From: a virus | Virus record (IMG/VR): IMGVR_UViG_3300013103_000074 | Location: 1-20,994 of that record | Length of the DNA stretch: 20,994 nt | Strand: one strand, 5' to 3' | Shown here: positions 1-5,526 of the stretch, one piece after another | Layout: each line of letters begins with the position of its first letter | Numbering within the stretch: the stretch's first letter is position 1 | Notes under the pieces: model-generated | Seen by the model: the letters and a program-made list of their open reading frames with translations, nothing else | What the model was told of the DNA's origin: nothing | Databases searched by the model: none | Program-made: the position numbers and the translations under genes

Positions 1-135
1 CATAAATACAATTGAATTGAAATGCGGATTATCTTTTATAGAGTAAGTTCCGGTTAGAACTTTTGAACCGATCTGCCTGTGTGCAGAACAGACCCGTCCG
101 CAGTAACTTAACCCTTTTTTAATGACAATCCGCAT
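1..135 (-). CDS. Unknown small phage protein, 5' part only (runs off the window)
   Basis: An ATG at base 135 opens a frame that stays open for 45 codons to the edge of the window. The start lies one base after the TGA of the preceding gene, and the mRNA has an AGAGGA Shine-Dalgarno about eight bases upstream, so this is very probably a real gene of the same operon. The visible peptide begins MRIVIKKGLSYCGRVC and holds a C-x3-C pair. It has no signal peptide or membrane segment. I do not recognise it. Its start codon lies in one arm of a 14-base inverted repeat whose other arm is about 100 bases further into the same gene, so translation may be controlled by mRNA folding. Confidence 0.6.
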   Translation of the reverse strand, partial: MRIVIKKGLSYCGRVCSAHRQIGSKVLTGTYSIKDNPHFNSIVFM

Positions 136-140
136 TTCAA
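17..140 (-). repeat. 14-base inverted repeat spanning the start codon of the terminal partial gene
   Basis: Bases 17-30 (TTGAAATGCGGATT) and 127-140 (AATCCGCATTTCAA) are perfect reverse complements separated by 96 bases. On the minus-strand mRNA the first arm contains the ATG at 135 and the stop of the previous gene. The second arm is inside the coding region. Pairing would bury the start codon next to the Shine-Dalgarno. The repeat is seen directly; the regulatory role is inference. Confidence 0.5.
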
Positions 141-490
141 GATCCTCTACTAATTATACGCAAATTCTGTATTTCACCATTACCTAAAACAACTGTTGTT
201 TGTTCTACTGAATAGTCAGACTCAAACCCTTCAGTATCAAATGCTGTTGCCACCCAAAAGTATTCTCCAGCTGGAACACCAGCATCTGTACATTCAGAAC
301 AAGTGATATCATTTGGCCCACATGGTATTTCTAAAATCATCACATAACCTTGGCCGCTCTGTGTGCTACGATATAAACGATATCCTGCAAGATCAGGTTC
401 TACATTTGGATCCCATATAAAGTTAATATTATCTGCAAACAACAAAGATGGGACAATATTTACAAGCAGAATTATGAATAGGGTCCTCAT
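137..490 (-). CDS. Secreted single-domain fibronectin type III-like protein
   Basis: The 117-residue product starts with a signal peptide (MRTLFIILLVNIVPSLLFA, probable cleavage after LFA at about residue 19). One Fn3-like domain follows: a WDPNVEPDLAGYRLYRS strand pair at about 26-42 and a YFWVATAFDTEGFESDYS segment at about 77-94. Both are typical of Fn3 domains in secreted bacterial proteins. Cysteines near 57, 64 and 67 could form a disulfide after export. It overlaps the gene before it by ATGA and has only a weak Shine-Dalgarno, so coupled translation is likely. The domain resembles the C-terminal half of that upstream neighbour. Its role is unknown; adhesion, envelope binding or superinfection effects are possible. 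Domain call fairly sure, function unsure. Confidence 0.75.
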   Translation of the reverse strand: MRTLFIILLVNIVPSLLFADNINFIWDPNVEPDLAGYRLYRSTQSGQGYVMILEIPCGPNDITCSECTDAGVPAGEYFWVATAFDTEGFESDYSVEQTTVVLGNGEIQNLRIISRGS

Positions 491-1218
491 TGTATTTCCA
501 TATCTTCATCTTTAACGAACATGCAATCCCAACCTGTGTGTCCATCATCAGTTGGCCCAAAAGGAAAGTCAGACTCATTTCCTGCATAATCTACAGCGGT
601 TGCCACTACACAATAATATATATCAGCAGGGATATCAGGGGTTGTAAATTCTTGTTCTTCATCTGGAAGAGACATTGTTTTTGTAACCTTCCATTTATAC
701 CCTGTTTCCCATGTCTGGTCCATCCGTCTGCAATACATCCAAAAGTAATCAACTTGGGATGGATAAGAATGCTTGAATCCAATAGTAATTCTCCATGTAT
801 TGGGAACAAAGTTCATGTCATTTGACAAAATGATGGTTGTTATTTTAGACCCATCTTCTCTGGGCCTTACTGATATAGAATGGGTACCTACTGAAAAGTT
901 AAATATAATAGGATCCGCCCCGTCTCTCTCATTTGCTACATCCCAATCAAACTTGTCAGGTTCTGTTCTTTTAAGGTCCCATATTCGATCAAGCGTATCA
1001 CCATCCACCATGATAAATAAGGAATCACTACTGCCATCTGGGGCTTGCACTCTGCCCCAGATGACATAGTTTCCAGCTACTGTAACCGTAAAAGGATAAA
1101 ACGTTTCACCCTCTATAATTGGGAATTGAATCTCCTCTGATTGACAATCAGGTATAAAAGCAATTCCAACAAGAGTGAGTAAAATCCAGATAAAAGCTAT
1201 AGTAATCTTATAAAGCAT
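487..1218 (-). CDS. Secreted carbohydrate-binding-like plus Fn3-like protein
   Basis: The 243-residue product has a signal peptide or membrane anchor at residues 4-23. Residues about 30-132 look like a carbohydrate-binding-module-type jelly roll: GNYVIWGRVQAPDG, then a D-x-I-W-D element, then SVGTHSISVRPREDGSK near 110-126. This pattern is common in bacterial secreted polysaccharide-binding proteins. Residues about 140-225 form an Fn3-like domain with YYCVVATAVDYAGNESDFP, close in style to the single domain of the next gene. The start at 1218 follows two GGAGG elements, one held in a hairpin. I infer export to the host periplasm or surface late in infection. No catalytic motif is visible, so I propose binding rather than enzyme activity. 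It could also be a small tail decoration, but a signal peptide argues against that. Confidence 0.7.
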   Translation of the reverse strand: MLYKITIAFIWILLTLVGIAFIPDCQSEEIQFPIIEGETFYPFTVTVAGNYVIWGRVQAPDGSSDSLFIMVDGDTLDRIWDLKRTEPDKFDWDVANERDGADPIIFNFSVGTHSISVRPREDGSKITTIILSNDMNFVPNTWRITIGFKHSYPSQVDYFWMYCRRMDQTWETGYKWKVTKTMSLPDEEQEFTTPDIPADIYYCVVATAVDYAGNESDFPFGPTDDGHTGWDCMFVKDEDMEIQ

Positions 1219-1226
1219 GGGCCTCC

Positions 1227-1245
1227 ACCTCCATTGTCAGGAGGT
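1227..1245 (-). promoter_or_regulatory. Hairpin holding the Shine-Dalgarno of the secreted CBM/Fn3 gene
   Basis: On the mRNA, ACCTCC, a seven-base loop TGACAAT and GGAGGT form a perfect 6-bp hairpin in the gap between two genes. The 3' arm GGAGGT is the best-spaced Shine-Dalgarno (eight bases) for the ATG at 1218. The TAG stop of the upstream gene (1247-1249) lies just 5' of the hairpin, so a terminating ribosome would cover the 5' arm and free the site. This predicts translational coupling. A second GGAGG lies only three bases before the ATG. Confidence 0.5.
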
Positions 1246-1246
1246 T

Positions 1247-1801
1247 CTACGGGACAATTATCAAACCAGTCGCAGTCGGAGGCTTTACTGCTGAGAAAGG
1301 GTCCGACCAATCAGCTGGCCAACCTCCTTGACCAATAGGTTTTACTTTGAACGTATGAGTTCCAGCAGGTAATAGATCGACATCATATTTCAAACTACCG
1401 TCTGCTTCAGCGGCAACCCCCTGCACAACGGCTCCATCAACATCAACATCATAAGTAGCTACTCCCGCCATTGGGGCTGTTACAAGGTCTGCTGCCATAA
1501 CCTGAGGGCTCATCAATAAAAGGGGCAAAAACAAAGTGAAAAAGACTAAGGTAACTAATTTGTCTTTGACGGCATCGATTGCTTTTGATACGGCTGCTTT
1601 TGTACTGTCACTTCGAACCAGGTTATAAACTGCATAGACCAAAGGACCAAGTCCCAAAATGATAACTTGCATCATTTCAGCATTGACCCACCTCGCTCCC
1701 CCATATCCAAGAATAGTAGCCAGTGCTATAATTCCTCGGATGGTAGAACTTTCTTTTATCCATTCGTACCAGTTAAAGGGTGTTTTCATTTCCTCTGCCA
1801 T
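1247..1801 (-). CDS. Holin-like membrane domain joined to a signal-peptide-like segment and an exported beta domain
   Basis: The 184-residue product has three parts. Residues about 20-61 hold two hydrophobic segments (IRGIIALATILGYGGARW and MQVIILGLGPLVYAVYNLV), resembling small phage holins. Residues 82-103 are a signal-peptide-like core (LVTLVFFTLFLPLLLMSPQ) followed by VMA-AD, a plausible signal peptidase site. Residues 105-184 are an Ig/Fn3-like domain containing LPAGTHTFKVKP and WPADWSDPFSAVKPP. It starts TAATG on the previous stop, behind a strong AAAGGAGGT site. No good internal start separates the parts, so I read it as one fused protein whose C-terminal domain may be released by cleavage. 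Membrane nature is sure; holin function and cleavage are inference. Confidence 0.65.
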   Translation of the reverse strand: MAEEMKTPFNWYEWIKESSTIRGIIALATILGYGGARWVNAEMMQVIILGLGPLVYAVYNLVRSDSTKAAVSKAIDAVKDKLVTLVFFTLFLPLLLMSPQVMAADLVTAPMAGVATYDVDVDGAVVQGVAAEADGSLKYDVDLLPAGTHTFKVKPIGQGGWPADWSDPFSAVKPPTATGLIIVP

Positions 1802-2097
1802 TATGAACCTCCTTTTAGTTGTTGTCGGAGCACTCTTATTTGGTGCTCTATTTGCATTATAAATCTTTTGTCAGTTGGTGTAAGAGGAATACGAAGTTTT
1901 TGTGCATTCATCCTAATGTCAAATATCTGTCTCTCAAGGGCAAATATTTGATCATTAAGGATCTTCTGGTCAATCCTCATAGCTACCAAATCCACATATG
2001 CTTTATCAGCTTTTCTAAGATCATAGGCATAAAGACCACCTATGATAGTAAAGAAAGCAACGATTATTCCTATCCATACAGACACCTTGTTTGTCAT
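1801..2097 (-). CDS. Single-pass membrane protein with coiled-coil tail, lysis region
   Basis: The 98-residue product has one N-terminal membrane segment (about 6-25, VSVWIGIIVAFFTIIGGLYAY). A charged, mostly helical region rich in heptad-like Leu/Ile follows (about 30-92, including MRIDQKILNDQIFALERQIF). This shape resembles inner-membrane spanins and other small lysis accessory proteins. There is no obvious outer-membrane spanin lipoprotein in the window, though one could be embedded elsewhere. It overlaps the GTA-type holin gene by ATGA. Membrane topology is clear; spanin identity is a guess from shape and position. Confidence 0.65.
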   Translation of the reverse strand: MTNKVSVWIGIIVAFFTIIGGLYAYDLRKADKAYVDLVAMRIDQKILNDQIFALERQIFDIRMNAQKLRIPLTPTDKRFIMQIEHQIRVLRQQLKGGS

Positions 2098-2510
2098 CGT
2101 TTAAACTCCTTCATTATTTTCTCTCCAGATCGTCCAACTACATATCCACCAAGACCAATCTTGATCAAGGCCCACAGATCAGGTGGTGTTTCAAGCAACG
2201 GTGCTGCTTCCCACAGTAGGCTTAGATACGGATAGAGAACATAATTGTTAAAGATGATAAAACCAAATAGTATCATCAACCCGGGTCTCCAGTTTCTTTG
2301 AAGTGGTGTGCCCTGTGCTTCAGCAACAATAATATCACGTTGAGCCTTTAGCTGTTCCGTGAACTTGGTCATGTCTATCTTTTGCCATTCTATAAGCAGG
2401 TTGGCTTTGATCTTATTAGCTTCATCTTTATCCTCAACAGCTTTATCGATGAGGCCTATACCAGCTTTGATAACATCACCTACAATTGGTATTGCTTCCC
2501 ATAAGGCCAT
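2094..2510 (-). CDS. GTA-type holin of three membrane helices (GTA_holin_3TM-like)
   Basis: The 138-residue product matches the family pattern known as 'holin of 3TMs, for gene-transfer release'. It has a short N-terminal hydrophobic segment (IPIVGDVIKAGIGLI), then an amphipathic region ending QRDIIVAEAQGTPLQRNWRP at about 58-77. A membrane helix follows (LMILFGFIIFNNYVLYPYL), then the signature IKIGLGGYVVGRSGEKIMK at 117-135. Holins of this family form inner-membrane lesions that let the endolysin out. The endolysin candidate lies three genes upstream. TAATG overlap with the previous gene. Family assignment is confident from the NWRP and GGYVVGRSGEK motifs. Confidence 0.85.
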   Translation of the reverse strand: MALWEAIPIVGDVIKAGIGLIDKAVEDKDEANKIKANLLIEWQKIDMTKFTEQLKAQRDIIVAEAQGTPLQRNWRPGLMILFGFIIFNNYVLYPYLSLLWEAAPLLETPPDLWALIKIGLGGYVVGRSGEKIMKEFKR

Positions 2511-2821
2511 TACTTCCTCCTTATCTTGAAAAACTTATGAATTACTAATGGAACCATAACCAACACAGTCAAATAAACAGGAGGTACATATTTTGTCCTT
2601 ACTAATAAGAACATAAACTGATCATAGTCAAGGTACATAAATAATCGTGCAACCCACAAGTAACTGTAATTAGAAGCAAGGGCTAAGAACAGAACAGCCA
2701 TATAAGCATCTTCCACATGACCATTCATACCTTTCCTAATGCCCCAGGAATACAAAATAGCAGCTACAAGAAATAATACAGATGCAATAAGTGTTCCCCA
2801 AAAAACAATATCTGTTTTCAT
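2510..2821 (-). CDS. Small membrane protein with about three hydrophobic helices, lysis region
   Basis: The 103-residue product has hydrophobic stretches at about 6-27 (VFWGTLIASVLFLVAAILYS), 38-62 (AYMAVLFLALASNYSYLW) and 78-97 (VPPVYLTVLVMVPLVIHKF). It has a basic C-terminus (KIRRK). The size and topology fit a class of phage holins or antiholins, and it sits directly beside the GTA-type holin and the endolysin candidate. No family motif is recognised. ATGA and TAATG overlaps join it to its neighbours. It may be a second holin, an antiholin, or a membrane protein of other use. Confidence 0.7.
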   Translation of the reverse strand: MKTDIVFWGTLIASVLFLVAAILYSWGIRKGMNGHVEDAYMAVLFLALASNYSYLWVARLFMYLDYDQFMFLLVRTKYVPPVYLTVLVMVPLVIHKFFKIRRK

Positions 2822-3261
2822 TCGTAAGGTTTCCCGTTATTCTTAACGTTGTTGTGCATTAGCTTTAAAAGAGCACTTCTAAAATGTACATGCTCTGCAT
2901 TAAATATAACTAACTTTTCATTGATCGATTTTATTTCAGACTCAACCACAATAAGCCCTTTCTCAACTTGATGATTCGATTCAAGTATCCGATTCATTGT
3001 CTCATAATTTGCTGTTGTTGCAGCCTTTGAGGTATAGTAATTAATCCCGCTTACTATGGTAATCAAACTCATTATAATACCTATGCCCCATTTAAAGTTC
3101 CCGTAAGACACCCTGCTATCTAATGCTTTCCACATATCTCCTTGCTCCGCCGTAGTAGTATCGCTATGTTTCTCCAAAGTAGAAATCGCTTTAGAGTGTT
3201 CCCTATGAGATACACAATCATGGCAATCACGCCGTCTTTCTTCCGTTGATTTATCATTCAT
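2818..3261 (-). CDS. Membrane protein with N-terminal Cys/His cluster, one helix and coiled coil
   Basis: The 147-residue product begins with a charged cytosolic-type segment carrying C13, C16, H19 and H22 (CHDCVSHREH), a possible small metal site. A single membrane helix follows at about 57-76 (FKWGIGIIMSLITIVSGINYY). Residues about 85-147 are helical and coiled-coil-like. Many phages place a similar one-helix protein, sometimes called XhlA-like or holin-associated, beside the endolysin. It overlaps the endolysin stop by ATGA. The name is tentative; topology and the Cys/His cluster are visible directly. Confidence 0.65.
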   Translation of the reverse strand: MNDKSTEERRRDCHDCVSHREHSKAISTLEKHSDTTTAEQGDMWKALDSRVSYGNFKWGIGIIMSLITIVSGINYYTSKAATTANYETMNRILESNHQVEKGLIVVESEIKSINEKLVIFNAEHVHFRSALLKLMHNNVKNNGKPYE

Positions 3262-3737
3262 GGTTTCACCCTTTTGATTCCTTTGTTTAACTTATCCCAA
3301 TTCCTATAATCAAGATGTAGCCAATCGACATCAACCTCTATACATTTGATGTACTTAAAATCCTCATGAAAAGGATCATTCATTATATCTTTTCTAATCT
3401 CTTTCACAGAAACACCACTCACTGGGACACTATCTTGGGCTCGGCCAAATCTGTGTTGAGATATATTTCCAAAAGTTGAATTAGGGTTCTTTACATAAGG
3501 AGAATGTTCATCTCTATAACCTCTCCATTGGTGAACACCGTACATATCCATCATGCTATTACTAAACCAAGTGTTCATTATGAAAGGAGTATCATATCGT
3601 TCCCTTAATCTAACAGAAGTTATCAAAGCCCTGTAATCAATTACGGACCAAAGCAGATCGCCATAAATTGGAAACATTGCCTTGAAATACGAAGGTGGAA
3701 ACCATTCTTGCAATTTGAAGTGTTTGGGTTTGTACAT
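3258..3737 (-). CDS. Peptidase M15-like endolysin (D-Ala-D-Ala carboxypeptidase / L,D-endopeptidase type)
   Basis: The 159-residue product carries the M15 zinc-peptidase pattern. H95 and D102 lie in SQHRFGRAQD, and H141 lies in DWLHLDYRNW with E134 seven residues before it. These match the known H-x6-D ... E-x6-H arrangement in which two His and one Asp bind zinc and the Glu acts as base. Such enzymes cut peptide stems of peptidoglycan. There is no signal peptide, so release through the nearby holin is expected. The N-terminal region (FKLQEWFPP) resembles the helix found at the start of M15_3-type phage proteins. It starts TAATG on the stop of the fibre gene. A virion-associated role cannot be excluded. 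Confidence 0.8.
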   Translation of the reverse strand: MYKPKHFKLQEWFPPSYFKAMFPIYGDLLWSVIDYRALITSVRLRERYDTPFIMNTWFSNSMMDMYGVHQWRGYRDEHSPYVKNPNSTFGNISQHRFGRAQDSVPVSGVSVKEIRKDIMNDPFHEDFKYIKCIEVDVDWLHLDYRNWDKLNKGIKRVKP

Positions 3738-5011
3738 TATGAAGATTCTCCTTGTATATAAACATCCAAAGAACCTGACGAACTTTGACTCATTACCAAG
3801 TCTGTTGAAAAAGGTGGATCACTTGTATTATATCCAGCGTAGCCTGATGAAAGTCTTCCAGGTATTAATCCTTCTGTATTAGTAGAATGAGTATAGAAAA
3901 TAAGCCCGGTGGATGCAGTCACAGCAAATGGTGTGAAGTCTATTCCTGATGTCAAAGTGATCCACCCAGTTGATAAGCCGCCCACATCAATAACTTCAGT
4001 ATAGCTATCAAAAGTAAAAGTTGTCCCTGAGAATGTCCCTTTCCAAATTCTAAGCCTGCCACCTGCTGTATTGTTGTATATTTGTATTTGATGGACAGTA
4101 CCAGCAGCAGAAAACAATTCAGGAGTACTGGATCCTGAATAAGCTGTGTAAATATACCCACTTGGTGTTTGACTGTTATTGCTTCCATTACCTGATGCAT
4201 AATCCATATCTAATACGGGCGGGCTTGTCGTTGTAGTGGTGCTGAAAGTACTTGTCGATGTCGATGTGGAACTCAGCGTTGAACTACTTGATGTGGTCGA
4301 ACTAAAAGTTGATGTGGTACTGAATGTACTTGTCGAACTCATTGTACTTGAAGTTGTACTGAACGTACTTGTGGTACTGAACGTACTGGTTGAACTCATT
4401 GTACTTGATGTTGTACTAAAAGTACTGGTTGAACTCATTGTACTGGTAGAACTCGTACTGGTAGAACTCGTACTAAACGTACTTGTAGTACTAAACGTAC
4501 TTGTAGTACTTGCTGTACTTGAGGTCGTTGTGCTTGAACTGGTTGTTGTAGTAGACGAAGTGGAATAGCTCGAACTATCACGAACAGATATATGGAGATC
4601 AATGGTATCTGTATCAGTAGCATATCCAATCGGCTGATAAAACCAATTGGGTTTAGTTTGAGTAAAAGTACCTGCAACACTATCAGATAACCAAACAACT
4701 TTTCTTGGTGTCAAGGACCAACTGGCTACAGTAATAATCCCTTTCCTACGAACTCTAATTTCATCATCTAAAATACCCCCTTCAGTAGCAACACCTAAAC
4801 AAGGTTGCTGTGTCCCATCTGCTAATGCTTTATACCACTTAGAATCACTATCGATATAAAGACCATCTCCTTCAACAACAGTCTCACCAAGAGTTGCTAA
4901 CATGACAGATTGTATAATATCATCCAGGAATTCAATGTTTTCTTTCAGTTTACGGTTCCACCCTGTGGTTCCATAATCAACATGTATTAACTCGTAGATA
5001 GAAGTTGGCAT
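3737..5011 (-). CDS. Fibre or decoration protein with long Thr/Ser linker and extra C-terminal beta domain
   Basis: The 424-residue product has three parts. Residues 1-146 are clearly paralogous to the upstream 169-residue protein: both share DY-x3-GWN, LATLGE-like, YKALAD, PCLG, VWLSD and TQTKP blocks. Residues 147-263 are almost all Ser and Thr with occasional Phe and Met, in repeats such as STFSTTSTFSTTSSTMSS. Residues 264-424 form a beta-rich domain, with GRLRIWKGTFSGTTFTFDSY in the middle, that looks like a carbohydrate-binding sandwich but is not assigned. It starts two bases after the previous stop without a Shine-Dalgarno (TAATTATG), so coupled reinitiation is likely. Position after the tail tip suggests a surface fibre or adhesin. 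The first domain resembles small phage decoration proteins. Confidence 0.75.
   Translation of the reverse strand: MPTSIYELIHVDYGTTGWNRKLKENIEFLDDIIQSVMLATLGETVVEGDGLYIDSDSKWYKALADGTQQPCLGVATEGGILDDEIRVRRKGIITVASWSLTPRKVVWLSDSVAGTFTQTKPNWFYQPIGYATDTDTIDLHISVRDSSSYSTSSTTTTSSSTTTSSTASTTSTFSTTSTFSTSSTSTSSTSTMSSTSTFSTTSSTMSSTSTFSTTSTFSTTSSTMSSTSTFSTTSTFSSTTSSSSTLSSTSTSTSTFSTTTTTSPPVLDMDYASGNGSNNSQTPSGYIYTAYSGSSTPELFSAAGTVHQIQIYNNTAGGRLRIWKGTFSGTTFTFDSYTEVIDVGGLSTGWITLTSGIDFTPFAVTASTGLIFYTHSTNTEGLIPGRLSSGYAGYNTSDPPFSTDLVMSQSSSGSLDVYIQGESS
4223..4573 (-). repeat. Thr/Ser linker repeat tract inside the second fibre gene
   Basis: These bases encode residues about 147-263 of the fibre protein, nearly all Ser/Thr. 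The + strand word GAACTCATTGTACT recurs at 4335, 4392 and 4431. The spacings of 57 and 39 bases are multiples of three, so the array can lengthen or shorten in frame. Smaller units built on GTACT and GAACTCGTACTGGTA lie between. The tract also carries ACTGGTTGTTGTAGT at 4538-4552, which is repeated in two other genes. Confidence 0.85.
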
Positions 5012-5013
5012 AA

Positions 5014-5523
5014 TTATACCGTTGTGGTTGTTGTAGTAGTTGTTGTTGAACTGGTTGTTGTAGTTGATGTCGTTGTTCCATACGAAGCAATATTACCTAT
5101 TTGTATTCTTATATCTAAAGTATCTGGTCCTATAGCAATTCCTATCAATTGCTCTGTACTTGGTTTAGTTTGAGTCAAAGCCCCTCGGGTAATATCTGAT
5201 AACCAAACACCAGTTCCTGAAGTAAAAGACCACCCTGTGACTTGCATAACCCCGTCTCTTTGCATTCGGATAACTTCTCCAGAATTACCGTCTTCAATTG
5301 CAAGTCCTAAACAAGGCATCCTCCTATTGTCAGCTAAAGCTTTATAGTAAAAACCATCAGTTTGAAGGTAAAGGGCTTCTCCTTCATCTACATCCTCTCC
5401 TAAAGTGACTAATGCCCAAGTGTCTACCACTTCATCAAGAACTTCCATTGCAGATTTATATATGGCGTTCCACCCTGCTGCGGTGTAGTCAGCCGTTTCC
5501 ATATCGTATTTTGGTGTAGCCAT
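5014..5523 (-). CDS. Fibre or decoration protein with terminal Thr/Ser tail
   Basis: The 169-residue product consists of one domain (residues 1-149) and a 20-residue Thr/Ser tail. The domain has the pattern LVTLGEDVDEGEALYLQ, FYYKALADN, MPCLGLAIED, GVWLSD and ALTQTKPS. It resembles small beta-rich phage head or tail decoration modules that read 'G-x-A-L-Y ... KA-x-A-D ... G-x-A'. The next gene is a paralogue with an added C-terminal domain, so a tandem duplication is probable. It starts three bases after the stop of the hub C-half gene behind AAAGGGG. The exact place on the particle is not determined by sequence alone. Structural role likely, specific name uncertain. Confidence 0.75.
   Translation of the reverse strand: MATPKYDMETADYTAAGWNAIYKSAMEVLDEVVDTWALVTLGEDVDEGEALYLQTDGFYYKALADNRRMPCLGLAIEDGNSGEVIRMQRDGVMQVTGWSFTSGTGVWLSDITRGALTQTKPSTEQLIGIAIGPDTLDIRIQIGNIASYGTTTSTTTTSSTTTTTTTTTV
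5017..5076 (-). repeat. Thr/Ser tail tract of the first fibre gene
   Basis: Twenty codons, almost all Thr or Ser, end the gene. The + strand word ACTGGTTGTTGTAGT lies at 5050-5064, identical to words in the second fibre gene and the head closure gene. The mRNA ends ACAACGGTATAATTATG, spanning the stop and the next start. Confidence 0.8.
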
Positions 5524-5526
5524 ATT

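Noticed and set aside
490-825. 111-codon + strand frame opposite the secreted CBM/Fn3 gene
   Set aside because: Antisense to a gene with a signal peptide and two domains; no recognisable features.
4236-4568. 110-codon + strand frame rich in Val and Leu
   Set aside because: It is the complement of the Thr/Ser repeat tract, whose antisense reads as Val/Leu; no independent signal.
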